Notes: generated from the sequence alone by a model not told the origin. 20,482 nt of DNA from CAKSIW01 sp045576435 (GCA_045576435.1 JAZNGL010000027.1:1-20482), one strand, 5' to 3'; positions 1 through 7,928 are shown, counted from the stretch's first letter. A program made the numbers and translations.

Positions 1-38
1 CTCACTAGTGTGCCAACCGTAGTGTAGAATTTTATCAT
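1..38 (-). CDS. 5' end of an unidentified gene (partial)
   Basis: Twelve codons, reading MIKFYTTVGTLV, run off the left edge on the minus strand. The start is chosen because a good Shine-Dalgarno stretch (AAGGAAGG, near 48-55) lies about 9 nt upstream. A second in-frame ATG sits almost against that site and is less likely. The product cannot be identified from so few residues. The gene lies beyond the broken end of spoVAD and after a terminator-like hairpin, so it belongs to a separate transcription unit and may be the first gene of whatever DNA replaced the spoVAD 3' half. Whether it is a real gene rests only on its start signals. Confidence 0.4.
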   Translation of the reverse strand, partial: MIKFYTTVGTLV

Positions 39-70
39 TGCGTTCATCCTTCCTTTAATAAATTTTTGTA

Positions 71-102
71 CAACAAAAGCACAACCGAAGTTCGATTGTG
101 CT
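71..102 (-). terminator. Probable rho-independent terminator after the spoVAC-spoVAD fragment
   Basis: Read on the minus strand, AGCACAATCG and CGGTTGTGCT form a stem of about 10 bp, including one T-G wobble, around a 5-nt loop. A T-rich tail (TTTTGTTG) follows. It lies between the stop of the truncated spoVAD (259) and the next minus-strand start (38), so it would end transcription from spoVAC. On the plus strand the hairpin has no T tract, so it should act in one direction only. Confidence 0.55.
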
Positions 103-258
103 CTCGTTACAATTGTTGATTTGGGCATTTGATTTTTTAAAATTTCCCTTGCCTCAACTCTCCATTTTTGTTAAAATAAAAAGTGTAAAACTATCACCTC
201 GCAAAAATGCAAAATTTGGCTGAAAACCGCATAAATTGTAGAGATTTAGCACATCGCC
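103..258. other. Unassigned DNA between the spoVAD break and the terminator
   Basis: I see no gene here. In all three minus-strand frames this stretch gives only short open runs, none resembling the missing SpoVAD C-terminus. A Shine-Dalgarno-like GAGGTGAT (about 192-199) leads only to a three-codon reading frame. The AT-rich composition is like the neighbouring intergenic DNA. It may be the end of an inserted element or simply non-coding sequence left by a rearrangement. Confidence 0.5.
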
Positions 259-906
259 TTATGGTGTTAGTTTAACACTTACAGGAGCCATAGCGGCGCC
301 CATGTTGTTTGCATCAGAAATGCCAAGGTCAACAATTTTTCCCGCAGTAAAGTGGGTTATTTGAGGTGCATTTGAATTTTCGGCAAGCAGAGCTGCGCCG
401 GAACCAGTGACAGTCCATTGTGCGGTTGGAGTTCTTTGTCCGCCATATTCAAGAGGAGTTCGATATTGCCTTTCGGCAGTACAAAAATGACTTGAAGTAA
501 CGGCGACAGAATATTTTGAATAACCACCATCAATTGTCATAGCGGCAAGCCCCAAGGTTTCTGCCATAGTTGAGCATGCGCCATAAACTCCGAGGAATGG
601 AATTTCAAGTTCACGAAGCCCAAAGGTTGAACTTATGCACTGATTAAGGAGATCGCCTGCAAAAATAAAACCAATATCCGAGAGATTGACCGCGGCCTTC
701 TCAACCGCTTTTATGACTGCTGTTTTTTGCATTTTACTTTCAGTTTTCTCCCACGTTTTCTCTCCCCATTTGGAATCTTCCATAATCACATCAAAATCAC
801 TTTTCAAAGGGCCTTGAGCTTCTTTTTGACCGACAACGCTTGCTGAACTGATAATACCAATTTGGGTTGAAAAAGCAACAGTTTGTTTTCCTAATCGTTT
901 ATTCAT
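259..906 (-). CDS. spoVAD: Stage V sporulation protein AD, C-terminally truncated
   Basis: SpoVAD is a thiolase-fold protein of the forespore inner membrane SpoVA channel. It binds dipicolinic acid (DPA) for uptake during sporulation and release during germination. The first 208 residues read as a normal SpoVAD, with GVYGACSTMAE around Cys111 and NNMGAAMAP at about 200-208. The family consensus then stops and the frame ends VSVKLTP and a stop, giving 215 aa instead of about 338. The start at 906 is chosen for its upstream AAAGGA Shine-Dalgarno; 27 more in-frame codons extend upstream but have no such site and overlap spoVAC. It lies 26 nt downstream of spoVAC. As it stands, the product should be non-functional unless the gene is rejoined to its missing part or another copy exists. 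Confidence 0.9.
   Translation of the reverse strand: MNKRLGKQTVAFSTQIGIISSASVVGQKEAQGPLKSDFDVIMEDSKWGEKTWEKTESKMQKTAVIKAVEKAAVNLSDIGFIFAGDLLNQCISSTFGLRELEIPFLGVYGACSTMAETLGLAAMTIDGGYSKYSVAVTSSHFCTAERQYRTPLEYGGQRTPTAQWTVTGSGAALLAENSNAPQITHFTAGKIVDLGISDANNMGAAMAPVSVKLTP
264..278. repeat. Short perfect palindrome at the spoVAD break point
   Basis: GTGTTA and TAACAC flank a 3-nt spacer, lying just past the last codon that matches SpoVAD (about 283) and inside the seven foreign codons that end the frame. Inverted repeats of this kind occur at recombinase crossover sites, but six base pairs can arise by chance in AT-rich DNA. Confidence 0.35.
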
Positions 907-932
907 ATTAAATCCTTTCTGAAACATTATAT

Positions 933-1385
933 TTAAGGTATTGCACGAAACAAGAACATTAAAAGCCCCGCGATGACAGAAGAACAAATTCCATAAACAA
1001 GAACGGGACCTGCAATAACAAACATTTTGGCTGCAAGACCGAGAACATAGCCTTCTTTTTTAAATTCCATTGCAGGCGATACAATTGCGTTTGCAAAACC
1101 CGTTATGGGGACAAGTGTGCCGCCGCCTGCAAATTTAGCAAGCTTATTGTAAATGTTAAGCCCTGTGAATAGAGCACCAAGAAAAATCATTGTAACAGGA
1201 ACGGCAGTTTTTACCGCTTCTTTGCTCAAGCCGAGGAATTTTTCATAAAAGTCAGAGAAGGCCTGACCAACAACACAAATAAGGCCTCCGATCACAAATG
1301 CAAAAAAAACATTTACCCATAATTTGCTGTTTGGCGATTTTTCTTCAACGTAGTGGAGGTATTCCTCCTTGGTGTATTTTTTCAT
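933..1385 (-). CDS. spoVAC: Stage V sporulation protein AC
   Basis: SpoVAC is a small integral membrane protein of the forespore inner membrane. It is a core part of the SpoVA channel that moves calcium-dipicolinate and has been linked to a mechanosensitive role in germination. The 150-aa length matches the family. After a charged N-terminus (KKYTKEEYLHYVEEKSP) there are hydrophobic segments at about 25-45, 60-80 and 110-148, with the family stretch GGTLVPITGFANAIVSPAME between them. The start at 1385 is preferred over ATG 1394 because the AAAGGGG ribosome site (1395-1401) touches the latter and is 9 nt from the former. It leads the spoVAC-spoVAD unit and is divergent from miaB. spoVAE, the usual third gene, is not in the window. 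Confidence 0.93.
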   Translation of the reverse strand: MKKYTKEEYLHYVEEKSPNSKLWVNVFFAFVIGGLICVVGQAFSDFYEKFLGLSKEAVKTAVPVTMIFLGALFTGLNIYNKLAKFAGGGTLVPITGFANAIVSPAMEFKKEGYVLGLAAKMFVIAGPVLVYGICSSVIAGLLMFLFRAIP

Positions 1386-1411
1386 TAACAACATCCCCTT
1401 TCGATAGTTAA

Positions 1412-1441
1412 TAGTATTAATAAAAAATTGATATTTTATGT
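1412..1441 (-). promoter_or_regulatory. Candidate sigma-G promoter for spoVAC
   Basis: On the minus strand ACATA (-35, 1437-1441) is followed after 18 nt by AATACTA (-10, 1412-1418). Each differs by one base from the forespore sigma-G consensus as known in Bacillus (GCATA and CATACTA). The predicted transcript start near 1405 leaves a very short leader containing the spoVAC ribosome site. spoVA operons are known sigma-G targets, which supports the reading, but the DNA is AT-rich. Confidence 0.45.
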
Positions 1442-1482
1442 ATAAATGACATGATTTTTCTTGTTTTTGTTAAAGAAAGCTA

Positions 1483-1511
1483 TTGCAAAAAATCATATAA
1501 AATAGTATAAT
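1483..1511 (+). promoter_or_regulatory. Sigma-A promoter for miaB operon
   Basis: TTGCAA (1483-1488), a 17-nt spacer and a perfect TATAAT (1506-1511) form a strong housekeeping promoter. Transcription should start near 1518, giving a leader of about 40 nt before the TTG start of miaB at 1558. The -10 box overlaps an in-frame ATG at 1510, which therefore cannot be the start used from this promoter. Confidence 0.8.
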
Positions 1512-1543
1512 GAAAATAGAGAAGTGTTTAATAAATTTTGAAT

Positions 1544-1560
1544 GGAGTGTTTTCAGGTTG
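1544..1560 (+). promoter_or_regulatory. Shine-Dalgarno and TTG start of miaB
   Basis: GGAG (1544-1547) lies 10 nt before the TTG at 1558. The only upstream in-frame ATG falls inside the promoter -10 box, so this non-ATG codon is the best start. Confidence 0.65.
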
Positions 1561-2958
1561 AAGGAAATCAGCACAAAAGAGATTGAAAAACAACAGAGCT
1601 TTATTGATGAGCTTCGGCTTAAAAACAATGTGCTCGGGAAAACGCCATTAGCGTTTGTTGAAACCTATGGTTGTGCACAAAACGAAAACGATTCAGAAAA
1701 AATAAAAGGCATGCTTTCAGATATGGGGTTTGAGTTTTGTGATAGCACAGAGCAGGCAGATTTGATTCTATATAACACTTGTGCAGTTAGGGAAAATGCC
1801 GAACTGAAAGTGTTTGGAAACATAGGCGCTCTCAAGCATTTAAAAAACAGAAAGCCGTCACTTCTTATTGGCGTTTGCGGCTGCATGATGCAACAAGAGC
1901 ATATAGCTGAAACAGTTCGCAAAAAATATCCGCATGTGGACATGGTTTTTGGGACGCATGCACTATATAGATTTCCACAAATTTTAGTTGCAGCATATGA
2001 AAAAAATAGAGTTTTTGATGTTGAAAATAGCGAGGGACAAATTTTTGAAAATATCTCATATAAGAGGAGTGCGCCGCCGCTTGCCAAAATACCGATAATG
2101 TATGGCTGCAATAATTTTTGCACATATTGCATCGTACCATACGTGAGAGGACGAGAGAGAAGTCGCGATGCTGAAAACATAATACGGGAAATTGAAACTG
2201 TGGCAAAGCAGGGCTATAAAGAAATTATGTTGCTTGGCCAAAATGTAAATTCATATGGCAACGATTTGGATAACGGAATAACTTTTGCTAAACTTCTTGA
2301 AAGAGCTTGTCGGGTTGACGGAATTGAGCGAATAAGATTTATGACATCACACCCCAAAGATATTTCAGATGAACTGATTGAGGTTATGGCAAAGGAAGAT
2401 AAAATTTGCAAGCAACTTCATCTTCCTGTTCAATGTGGTTCGAGCCGGGTTTTAAAGCTCATGAACAGAAAATATACCAGAGAAAAATATCTGGAGATAA
2501 TAAAAAAAGTTAAGGCGCGGATACCCAATATAGTTTTATCAACGGATATAATTGTTGGTTTTCCGGGTGAAACTAATGAGGATTTTGAAGAGACAATATC
2601 CATTCTGCGTGAAGTTGAATATGATTTGGTGTTCTCTTTTATATATTCAAAGAGAAAAGGAACGCCTGCGGCTGAAATGGAGGATTGTTTAACTCCTGAA
2701 GAAAAGCATAAAAATTTTGATTATTTACTTGAAGTTCAGAATGAAATTTCTAGAAAGAAAAATGATATATATAAAGATAAAATAGAGAGAGTGCTTGTTG
2801 AAGGAATAAGCAAGACGAACAATCAATTTTTAAGCGGACGCACCGATGGAGGAAAAATTGTGAATTTTAAAGGTGGACAAGACCTTGTTGGTAAGTTGCT
2901 GGATGTTAAAATAACAGAGACAAAAACATGGTCGCTGCTTGGAGAAATAATAAAATAA
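1558..2958 (+). CDS. miaB: tRNA-2-methylthio-N6-dimethylallyladenosine synthase MiaB
   Basis: MiaB is a radical-SAM methylthiotransferase that converts i6A37 to ms2i6A37 in tRNAs reading codons that begin with U. MiaA, encoded downstream, makes its substrate. Three N-terminal cysteines (C39, C75, C109) are the expected ligands of the auxiliary [4Fe-4S] cluster. The radical-SAM motif CNNFCTYC holds C184, C188 and C191, and a TRAM RNA-binding domain covers about the last 65 residues. The frame is open from ATG 1510, but that codon overlaps the -10 box. The TTG at 1558 follows a GGAG site (1544-1547) with a spacing of 10 nt and gives 466 aa; a later ATG would lose C39. It is the first gene of the mutS-mutL operon. 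Confidence 0.93.
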   Translation: MKEISTKEIEKQQSFIDELRLKNNVLGKTPLAFVETYGCAQNENDSEKIKGMLSDMGFEFCDSTEQADLILYNTCAVRENAELKVFGNIGALKHLKNRKPSLLIGVCGCMMQQEHIAETVRKKYPHVDMVFGTHALYRFPQILVAAYEKNRVFDVENSEGQIFENISYKRSAPPLAKIPIMYGCNNFCTYCIVPYVRGRERSRDAENIIREIETVAKQGYKEIMLLGQNVNSYGNDLDNGITFAKLLERACRVDGIERIRFMTSHPKDISDELIEVMAKEDKICKQLHLPVQCGSSRVLKLMNRKYTREKYLEIIKKVKARIPNIVLSTDIIVGFPGETNEDFEETISILREVEYDLVFSFIYSKRKGTPAAEMEDCLTPEEKHKNFDYLLEVQNEISRKKNDIYKDKIERVLVEGISKTNNQFLSGRTDGGKIVNFKGGQDLVGKLLDVKITETKTWSLLGEIIK

Positions 2959-2970
2959 GAGGAGAAAAAA

Positions 2971-3369
2971 ATGAGAAACACAATAATAGAAAAAGCACAG
3001 GAACTAGGAACATTAATTGCAGAAAGTGAAGAAAAAGCGAAGGCAACAGCCGCAGCTGATAAGATGAACAATGATGAGGAGGCGGTTATGCTTCTTCAGA
3101 AATATAACGAAAACAGAAAAGCGGCACTTGAAAAAATGAGGGGTAAAAATCCGTCAAAAGAAGAGCTTGAGGAGTTTAAGACATATATTCAGAGTGAGTT
3201 TGAAAAGATTGCAAAGAACTCTTTGATCTCAGAATATATTGAAGCAAATAAGAATTTTGATACATTGGTTCAGCAGGTTAATGCTGTTCTCAGTTATTTC
3301 ATCACAGGTCAGGAAAATGAGAGTGGAAGTTGTAGCGGTAGCTGTTCAACCTGTGGGGGTTGTCACTAA
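2971..3369 (+). CDS. YlbF/YmcA (Ric) family regulator with Cys-rich tail
   Basis: A 132-aa, largely helical and charged protein of the YlbF/YmcA family. In Bacillus subtilis, YmcA (RicA), YlbF (RicF) and YaaT (RicT) form an Fe-S-containing complex that promotes RNase Y-dependent mRNA maturation and affects competence, biofilm formation and sporulation. The helical core covers about 1-110. The tail, about 117-132, has four cysteines in CSGSCSTCGGCH plus a final His, which suits a metal or Fe-S site. An AGGAG site precedes the start, 12 nt after miaB. Position between miaB and mutS matches ymcA in Bacillus, so it is probably the RicA-like member, but the subtype cannot be settled from sequence alone and I give no symbol. 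Confidence 0.8.
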   Translation: MRNTIIEKAQELGTLIAESEEKAKATAAADKMNNDEEAVMLLQKYNENRKAALEKMRGKNPSKEELEEFKTYIQSEFEKIAKNSLISEYIEANKNFDTLVQQVNAVLSYFITGQENESGSCSGSCSTCGGCH

Positions 3370-3387
3370 TTTCGGAGGTGTTGTCAA

Positions 3388-6018
3388 ATGGCGGAATTCA
3401 CGCCTATGATGAAGCAATATTTTGAAATTAAAAATCAATATAAGGATAGCATATTGATGTATCGTTTAGGTGATTTTTATGAGATGTTTTTTGAAGATGC
3501 AATAATTGCTTCAAAGGTTCTCGATATCACACTAACGGGCAGAGATTGCGGTCAGGAAGAGCGGGCGCCAATGTGCGGCGTTCCTTTTCATGCTGCAGAC
3601 AGCTATATTGCAGGCCTTGTTGAATGCGGATATACCGTTGCGATATGTGAGCAGGTTGAAAATCCGGCTCAGGCAAAGGGCATAGTTAAACGCGAAGTGA
3701 TAAGAGTTATAACTCCCGGAACAATAATGGATTCGGCAGCACTTGAGGATACTAAAAACAACTATCTTGCGTCTTTATATATGGAAGGCAAGGGTGCGGG
3801 AATTTCGTTTGTTGATATCTCGACAGGGGAAATAAGCGTGAATGAATTTGAGGGTGAAAATCTGGAAATTCAAGTTTTGAATGAGATAAGCAGATTTAAT
3901 CCAAGAGAGCTTATTCTGAATCTTGAGGCTCATGGAAACACATCGTTTACAAAACTGATAGAAGAAAGATTTGATTGCGTTCTCAGAAATTATTATAATT
4001 GGGCATATGAGCGTGAAAATGCTAAAAAAACAGTCCAAGAAAAGTTTAAAGATGCCGATTTAGAAATTTGTGAAAAAGGCTTTGCGGTTTGCAGTCTTGG
4101 TGCTTTGATTTTGTTTTTGGAAGAAACCCAAAAAACTGAGCTTTCGAATTTAAGAAAGGTTGAAGTTATTAATAAGCAGGAATATATGGGGATAGATCTT
4201 TATAGCATCCGCAACCTTGAATTGCTCGAAACAATGCGTGATAAAAAAGCAAAAGGAAGTTTGCTTTCGGTTTTGGATAAAACAAAAACTTCAATGGGTG
4301 GAAGATTGCTTAGAAAATGGATTACCATGCCTTTAATAAATTGTGCAAAAATTCAGAATAGACATAAGGCAGTGGGCGAACTTGTCTCTGAGCCGCTTGT
4401 CCGTGAAGAAATTGTTGAAGCTCTGAAAAGCATTCAGGATATTGAGCGAATAATAGGAAGAATTGCATATAAAACGGCAAACTGCAAGGATTTGTTAGCA
4501 ATCGCAGCGTCGTTTGAACGCTTGCCTCAAATTAAAAATATTCTTGAACAATGTAGTGCGGGAGTTTTAAAACAGATTGCTCACCAAATGGATGATTTGG
4601 CAGATGTCAGAGACATTATAACAGAAGCAATAAATCCTGAGCCACCTATCTCTCTCAGAGAAGGCGGGTTAATAAGAGATGGTTTTAGTTATGAGATAGA
4701 TTCACGACGGGATGTCATGAAAAATGGTGTTGAGTGGATACGGAATTTTGCAGAGGAAGAAAAAGAGAAAACAGGCATAAAAAATATTAAGGTTGGATAT
4801 AATCGTGTTTTCGGATATTATCTTGAAATAAGTCGACAAAACAGTGCAGATGTTCCTGATTATTTTGTAAGAAAACAAACATTGTCAACGGGAGAAAGAT
4901 ACATAACACCGCAAATAAAAGAGGTTGAAGAAAAAATTGTTGAAGCGGAAAGCCAGATTGTGACACTTGAATATGACATGTTTTGCCAAATCAGAGATGC
5001 TGTTGCGGCACAAATTGCAAGAATTCAAATGACGGCACATGCGATTGCGACTATTGATGTGCTTTGTTCGCTTGCAACAGTTGCCGAAAAAAACAGATAT
5101 GTTATGCCGACGATTGATATGTCGGATGAAATAATAATAAAAGATGGCAGACATCCGGTTGTTGAGTGTATTGATTCAAAGAATGTTTTCATACCAAACG
5201 ACACCGAACTTGATGGGAAAATGCGACAGATTGCCATAATAACAGGGCCAAATATGGCGGGAAAATCAACGTATATGCGACAGACTGCGCTAATTGTGCT
5301 CATGGCTCAAATGGGAAGCTTTGTTCCGGCAACAAGCGCACGGATAGGAATTGTGGATAACATATTCACAAGAGTTGGAGCATCGGATGATTTATCTGCA
5401 GGACAGAGTACGTTTATGGTTGAAATGAGTGAGGTTGCATATATCCTTGATGGTGCAACTCAAAAAAGCTTGATTATTCTTGATGAAATAGGCAGAGGAA
5501 CCAGCACTTACGATGGACTCAGTATTGCGTGGTCGGTTGTTGAATATATTGCGGACAAGCGCAAGTGTGGCGCAAAAACTTTGTTTGCAACACACTATCA
5601 TGAACTAACTGAGCTTGAAAACAGTATTGAAGGAGTTAAGAATTATTGCATTGCCGTAAAGAAAAAGGGCGATGAAATAACATTTTTAAGAAAAATAATC
5701 CGTGGTGGTGCAGACGGAAGCTATGGAGTTGAGGTTGCGGCACTAGCAGGTGTGAAAAAAGAGGTTACGCGTCGTGCAAAGGCTATTCTGAAAAATCTTG
5801 AAGAGCGAGATGGAGAAAAGTCACCGTTAACGGCAGCACAGATTTCAAAAAAAGAAAGTAGTCTGGATATGAATTTTGATGATGACCAGATTAACATTCT
5901 CAGTTTGGAAGAAAATGAAATCATAACAGAAATAAGAAACATGGAACTTGACACAATGTCGCCAATGGAGGCATTAACCAGGCTTTATGCATTGAGAGCA
6001 AAGGTGAAAAATATTTAA
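3388..6018 (+). CDS. mutS: DNA mismatch repair protein MutS
   Basis: MutS recognises base mismatches and small loops and, once bound to ATP, recruits MutL. The 876-aa length is normal for MutS1. The mismatch-reading Phe-x-Glu motif is in GDFYEMF (F30, E32). The ATPase domain has Walker A GPNMAGKST (620-628) and Walker B LIILDE (695-700), followed by GRGTSTYDG and the signature His region ATHYHELTEL. Near the C-terminus QINILSL (about 835) resembles a sliding-clamp binding motif, and the final helices (MSPMEALTRLYAL) match the dimer/tetramer tail. A GGAGGTG ribosome site precedes the ATG, 18 nt after the ric-like gene. It is followed 21 nt later by mutL. Confidence 0.98.
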   Translation: MAEFTPMMKQYFEIKNQYKDSILMYRLGDFYEMFFEDAIIASKVLDITLTGRDCGQEERAPMCGVPFHAADSYIAGLVECGYTVAICEQVENPAQAKGIVKREVIRVITPGTIMDSAALEDTKNNYLASLYMEGKGAGISFVDISTGEISVNEFEGENLEIQVLNEISRFNPRELILNLEAHGNTSFTKLIEERFDCVLRNYYNWAYERENAKKTVQEKFKDADLEICEKGFAVCSLGALILFLEETQKTELSNLRKVEVINKQEYMGIDLYSIRNLELLETMRDKKAKGSLLSVLDKTKTSMGGRLLRKWITMPLINCAKIQNRHKAVGELVSEPLVREEIVEALKSIQDIERIIGRIAYKTANCKDLLAIAASFERLPQIKNILEQCSAGVLKQIAHQMDDLADVRDIITEAINPEPPISLREGGLIRDGFSYEIDSRRDVMKNGVEWIRNFAEEEKEKTGIKNIKVGYNRVFGYYLEISRQNSADVPDYFVRKQTLSTGERYITPQIKEVEEKIVEAESQIVTLEYDMFCQIRDAVAAQIARIQMTAHAIATIDVLCSLATVAEKNRYVMPTIDMSDEIIIKDGRHPVVECIDSKNVFIPNDTELDGKMRQIAIITGPNMAGKSTYMRQTALIVLMAQMGSFVPATSARIGIVDNIFTRVGASDDLSAGQSTFMVEMSEVAYILDGATQKSLIILDEIGRGTSTYDGLSIAWSVVEYIADKRKCGAKTLFATHYHELTELENSIEGVKNYCIAVKKKGDEITFLRKIIRGGADGSYGVEVAALAGVKKEVTRRAKAILKNLEERDGEKSPLTAAQISKKESSLDMNFDDDQINILSLEENEIITEIRNMELDTMSPMEALTRLYALRAKVKNI

Positions 6019-6039
6019 TTCTTTTGAGAGGATATCGAT

Positions 6040-7920
6040 ATGGCTGAGATTAAGGTGTTGTCGCAAGCTGTTGCAGATAAAATTGCTGCAGGTGAGGTTG
6101 CGGAAAGACCTGCTGCTGTTGTTAAGGAGCTTGTTGAAAACTCCATTGATGCCGGCGCAGACAGAATAACAGTTGAAATCCAAAACGGCGGAATAAAATA
6201 TATACGCATTGAGGATAATGGTAAAGGTATACTGGCAAACGAACTGGAATTTGCCTTTGTTCGGCATGCAACAAGCAAGCTTCAAAGCATTGAAGATTTG
6301 TTTTCAATAACGACCATGGGTTTTCGCGGTGAGGCGCTTGCGAGTATTTGTGCCGTGGCAGACGTTGAAGTTATGACAAAAACAAAGGATGCAGACGAGG
6401 GCGTTTATATGACGCTGAAACATGGCATACCTTCAGAAAAGGAAACAGTTGCATGCAATTTTGGTACAACGATGATTATCCAGAATTTATTTGCAAATGT
6501 CCCTGCCAGAATGAAGTTTTTGAAAAAGGATTCCACAGAGGCGGGATATATTGCAGATGTTTTAGGCAGAATTGCCCTGGCTAAACCTGAAATTGCTTTT
6601 CGATACATATGTGACGGAACCGAAGTTTTTTCGACTTCGGGAGACGGACAACTGAAGAACACCATATTGAATATATATGGAATGGATGTTGCGAAAGGTC
6701 TGATGGAGGTTCAACATTTTGAACACGGCGTTAATGTTTGTGGGGTTGTTGGCAAAGCTGAGCTTGCGAGAGGGAACAGAACAAGACAAACCTTGCTTGT
6801 TAACGGAAGATATATAAAGAATCATGTTGTTGCAAAGGTTGTTGAAGAGGCATATCGCAACATATTGATGACGGGGAAGTTTCCGTTTTTCGTGATTAAC
6901 ATAGAGCTTGCACCTGAGATGGTGGATGTTAACGTTCATCCCGCAAAAACAGAAATTAAATTTGCCAACGAAAAAGAAGTTTATGATATTGTTTATCATG
7001 CGGTGAAAAACACCTTATATACTGTTCCCAAAGAACAAACAATTGAAAAAACAGAAAAAACCGAGAAAAGTGAAGAAGTTTTAAAAAATAATAATTATAA
7101 CAAGTTCGAAACCAGTCGCGCTACTGAACGGAGCCTGATTGCAGATTTTATGAAAAACACAATCCCTGACCCCAAAAAAGTAACACCTCTTGCTTTTCGT
7201 GAGCCAACCAAGGAAGAGGCCGCTTTTGTTGAAAAAATGGTGTTGACACAAAAAATGGGACAGGAAGAGCTAGAAGTAAAATTGCAAGAAAAAAGCGTTT
7301 CAGAAGTGGATGAGACATTACAACTGATCGAAAAAAAGGCCGAAACAAAAATAATTGGGCAGGTGTTCAACACCTATGTGATTGTTGAGCAGGCCAATAA
7401 AGTGTTCTTGATTGACCAACATGCAGCCCATGAAAGAAAGAGGTTTGAGGAACTTAAAAAAGACTATATGGAAAACAAGGTCCTTGGGCAGATGCTTTTG
7501 GTGCCAATTGTTCTTGATGTGGATAATTCAGAACGGCAACTCGTGCTTGAGAATGCGGAAAAGCTTAGCAATATGGGTTTTGGAATTGAGGAGTTTGGAA
7601 GCAATTCAATAATAATCCATGAGACGCCCGTTTTAGCAGGCGAAAATGAAATAAAGGAACTGCTCCTGGAAATTCTGTCAGCTTTGCGAGATGGCAGACC
7701 TTCGGGGATTTTGAGTTTTGAGGAACGGGCGCTTGATATGATATCCTGCAAATATGCAATTAAGGCAAATAAAAAACTTAGTATTCCTGAAATGGATGGA
7801 ATATTAAAAATTGTTGAAGATTTAGAAAAAGCAGGAATAACAACCTGCCCTCATGGCAGACCAATTAAAATTGAATTTGACAAGCGGGATATAGAAAAAA
7901 TGTTCAAGAGGATTGTATAG
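6040..7920 (+). CDS. mutL: DNA mismatch repair endonuclease MutL
   Basis: MutL couples mismatch recognition by MutS to strand incision. The N-terminal GHKL ATPase shows the catalytic E30, NSIDAGA (34-40), DNGKGI (59-64), ATSKL and GFRGEALASI. A variable linker, about 330-430, is rich in Lys and Glu. The C-terminal domain has the metal-binding endonuclease motif DQHAAHERKRFE (D459, H461, E465, E470), plus SCKYAIKA (C570) and CPHGRP (603-608), the other conserved metal-site motifs. This identifies a nicking MutL of the type found in bacteria without MutH. The 626-aa length fits. Its stop codon overlaps the ribosome site of miaA, so translation of the two is probably coupled. Confidence 0.98.
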   Translation: MAEIKVLSQAVADKIAAGEVAERPAAVVKELVENSIDAGADRITVEIQNGGIKYIRIEDNGKGILANELEFAFVRHATSKLQSIEDLFSITTMGFRGEALASICAVADVEVMTKTKDADEGVYMTLKHGIPSEKETVACNFGTTMIIQNLFANVPARMKFLKKDSTEAGYIADVLGRIALAKPEIAFRYICDGTEVFSTSGDGQLKNTILNIYGMDVAKGLMEVQHFEHGVNVCGVVGKAELARGNRTRQTLLVNGRYIKNHVVAKVVEEAYRNILMTGKFPFFVINIELAPEMVDVNVHPAKTEIKFANEKEVYDIVYHAVKNTLYTVPKEQTIEKTEKTEKSEEVLKNNNYNKFETSRATERSLIADFMKNTIPDPKKVTPLAFREPTKEEAAFVEKMVLTQKMGQEELEVKLQEKSVSEVDETLQLIEKKAETKIIGQVFNTYVIVEQANKVFLIDQHAAHERKRFEELKKDYMENKVLGQMLLVPIVLDVDNSERQLVLENAEKLSNMGFGIEEFGSNSIIIHETPVLAGENEIKELLLEILSALRDGRPSGILSFEERALDMISCKYAIKANKKLSIPEMDGILKIVEDLEKAGITTCPHGRPIKIEFDKRDIEKMFKRIV

Positions 7921-7928
7921 GAGGATAT

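Noticed and set aside
1510..1557. ATG at 1510 as the start of miaB
   Set aside because: It overlaps the -10 box TATAAT (1506-1511) of a well-formed promoter, and no ribosome site precedes it. The TTG at 1558 is better placed.
1665..2241. Several minus-strand open frames inside miaB
   Set aside because: They lie opposite a conserved gene, have no ribosome sites, and their predicted proteins are Cys/Ser-rich and unlike any family I know.
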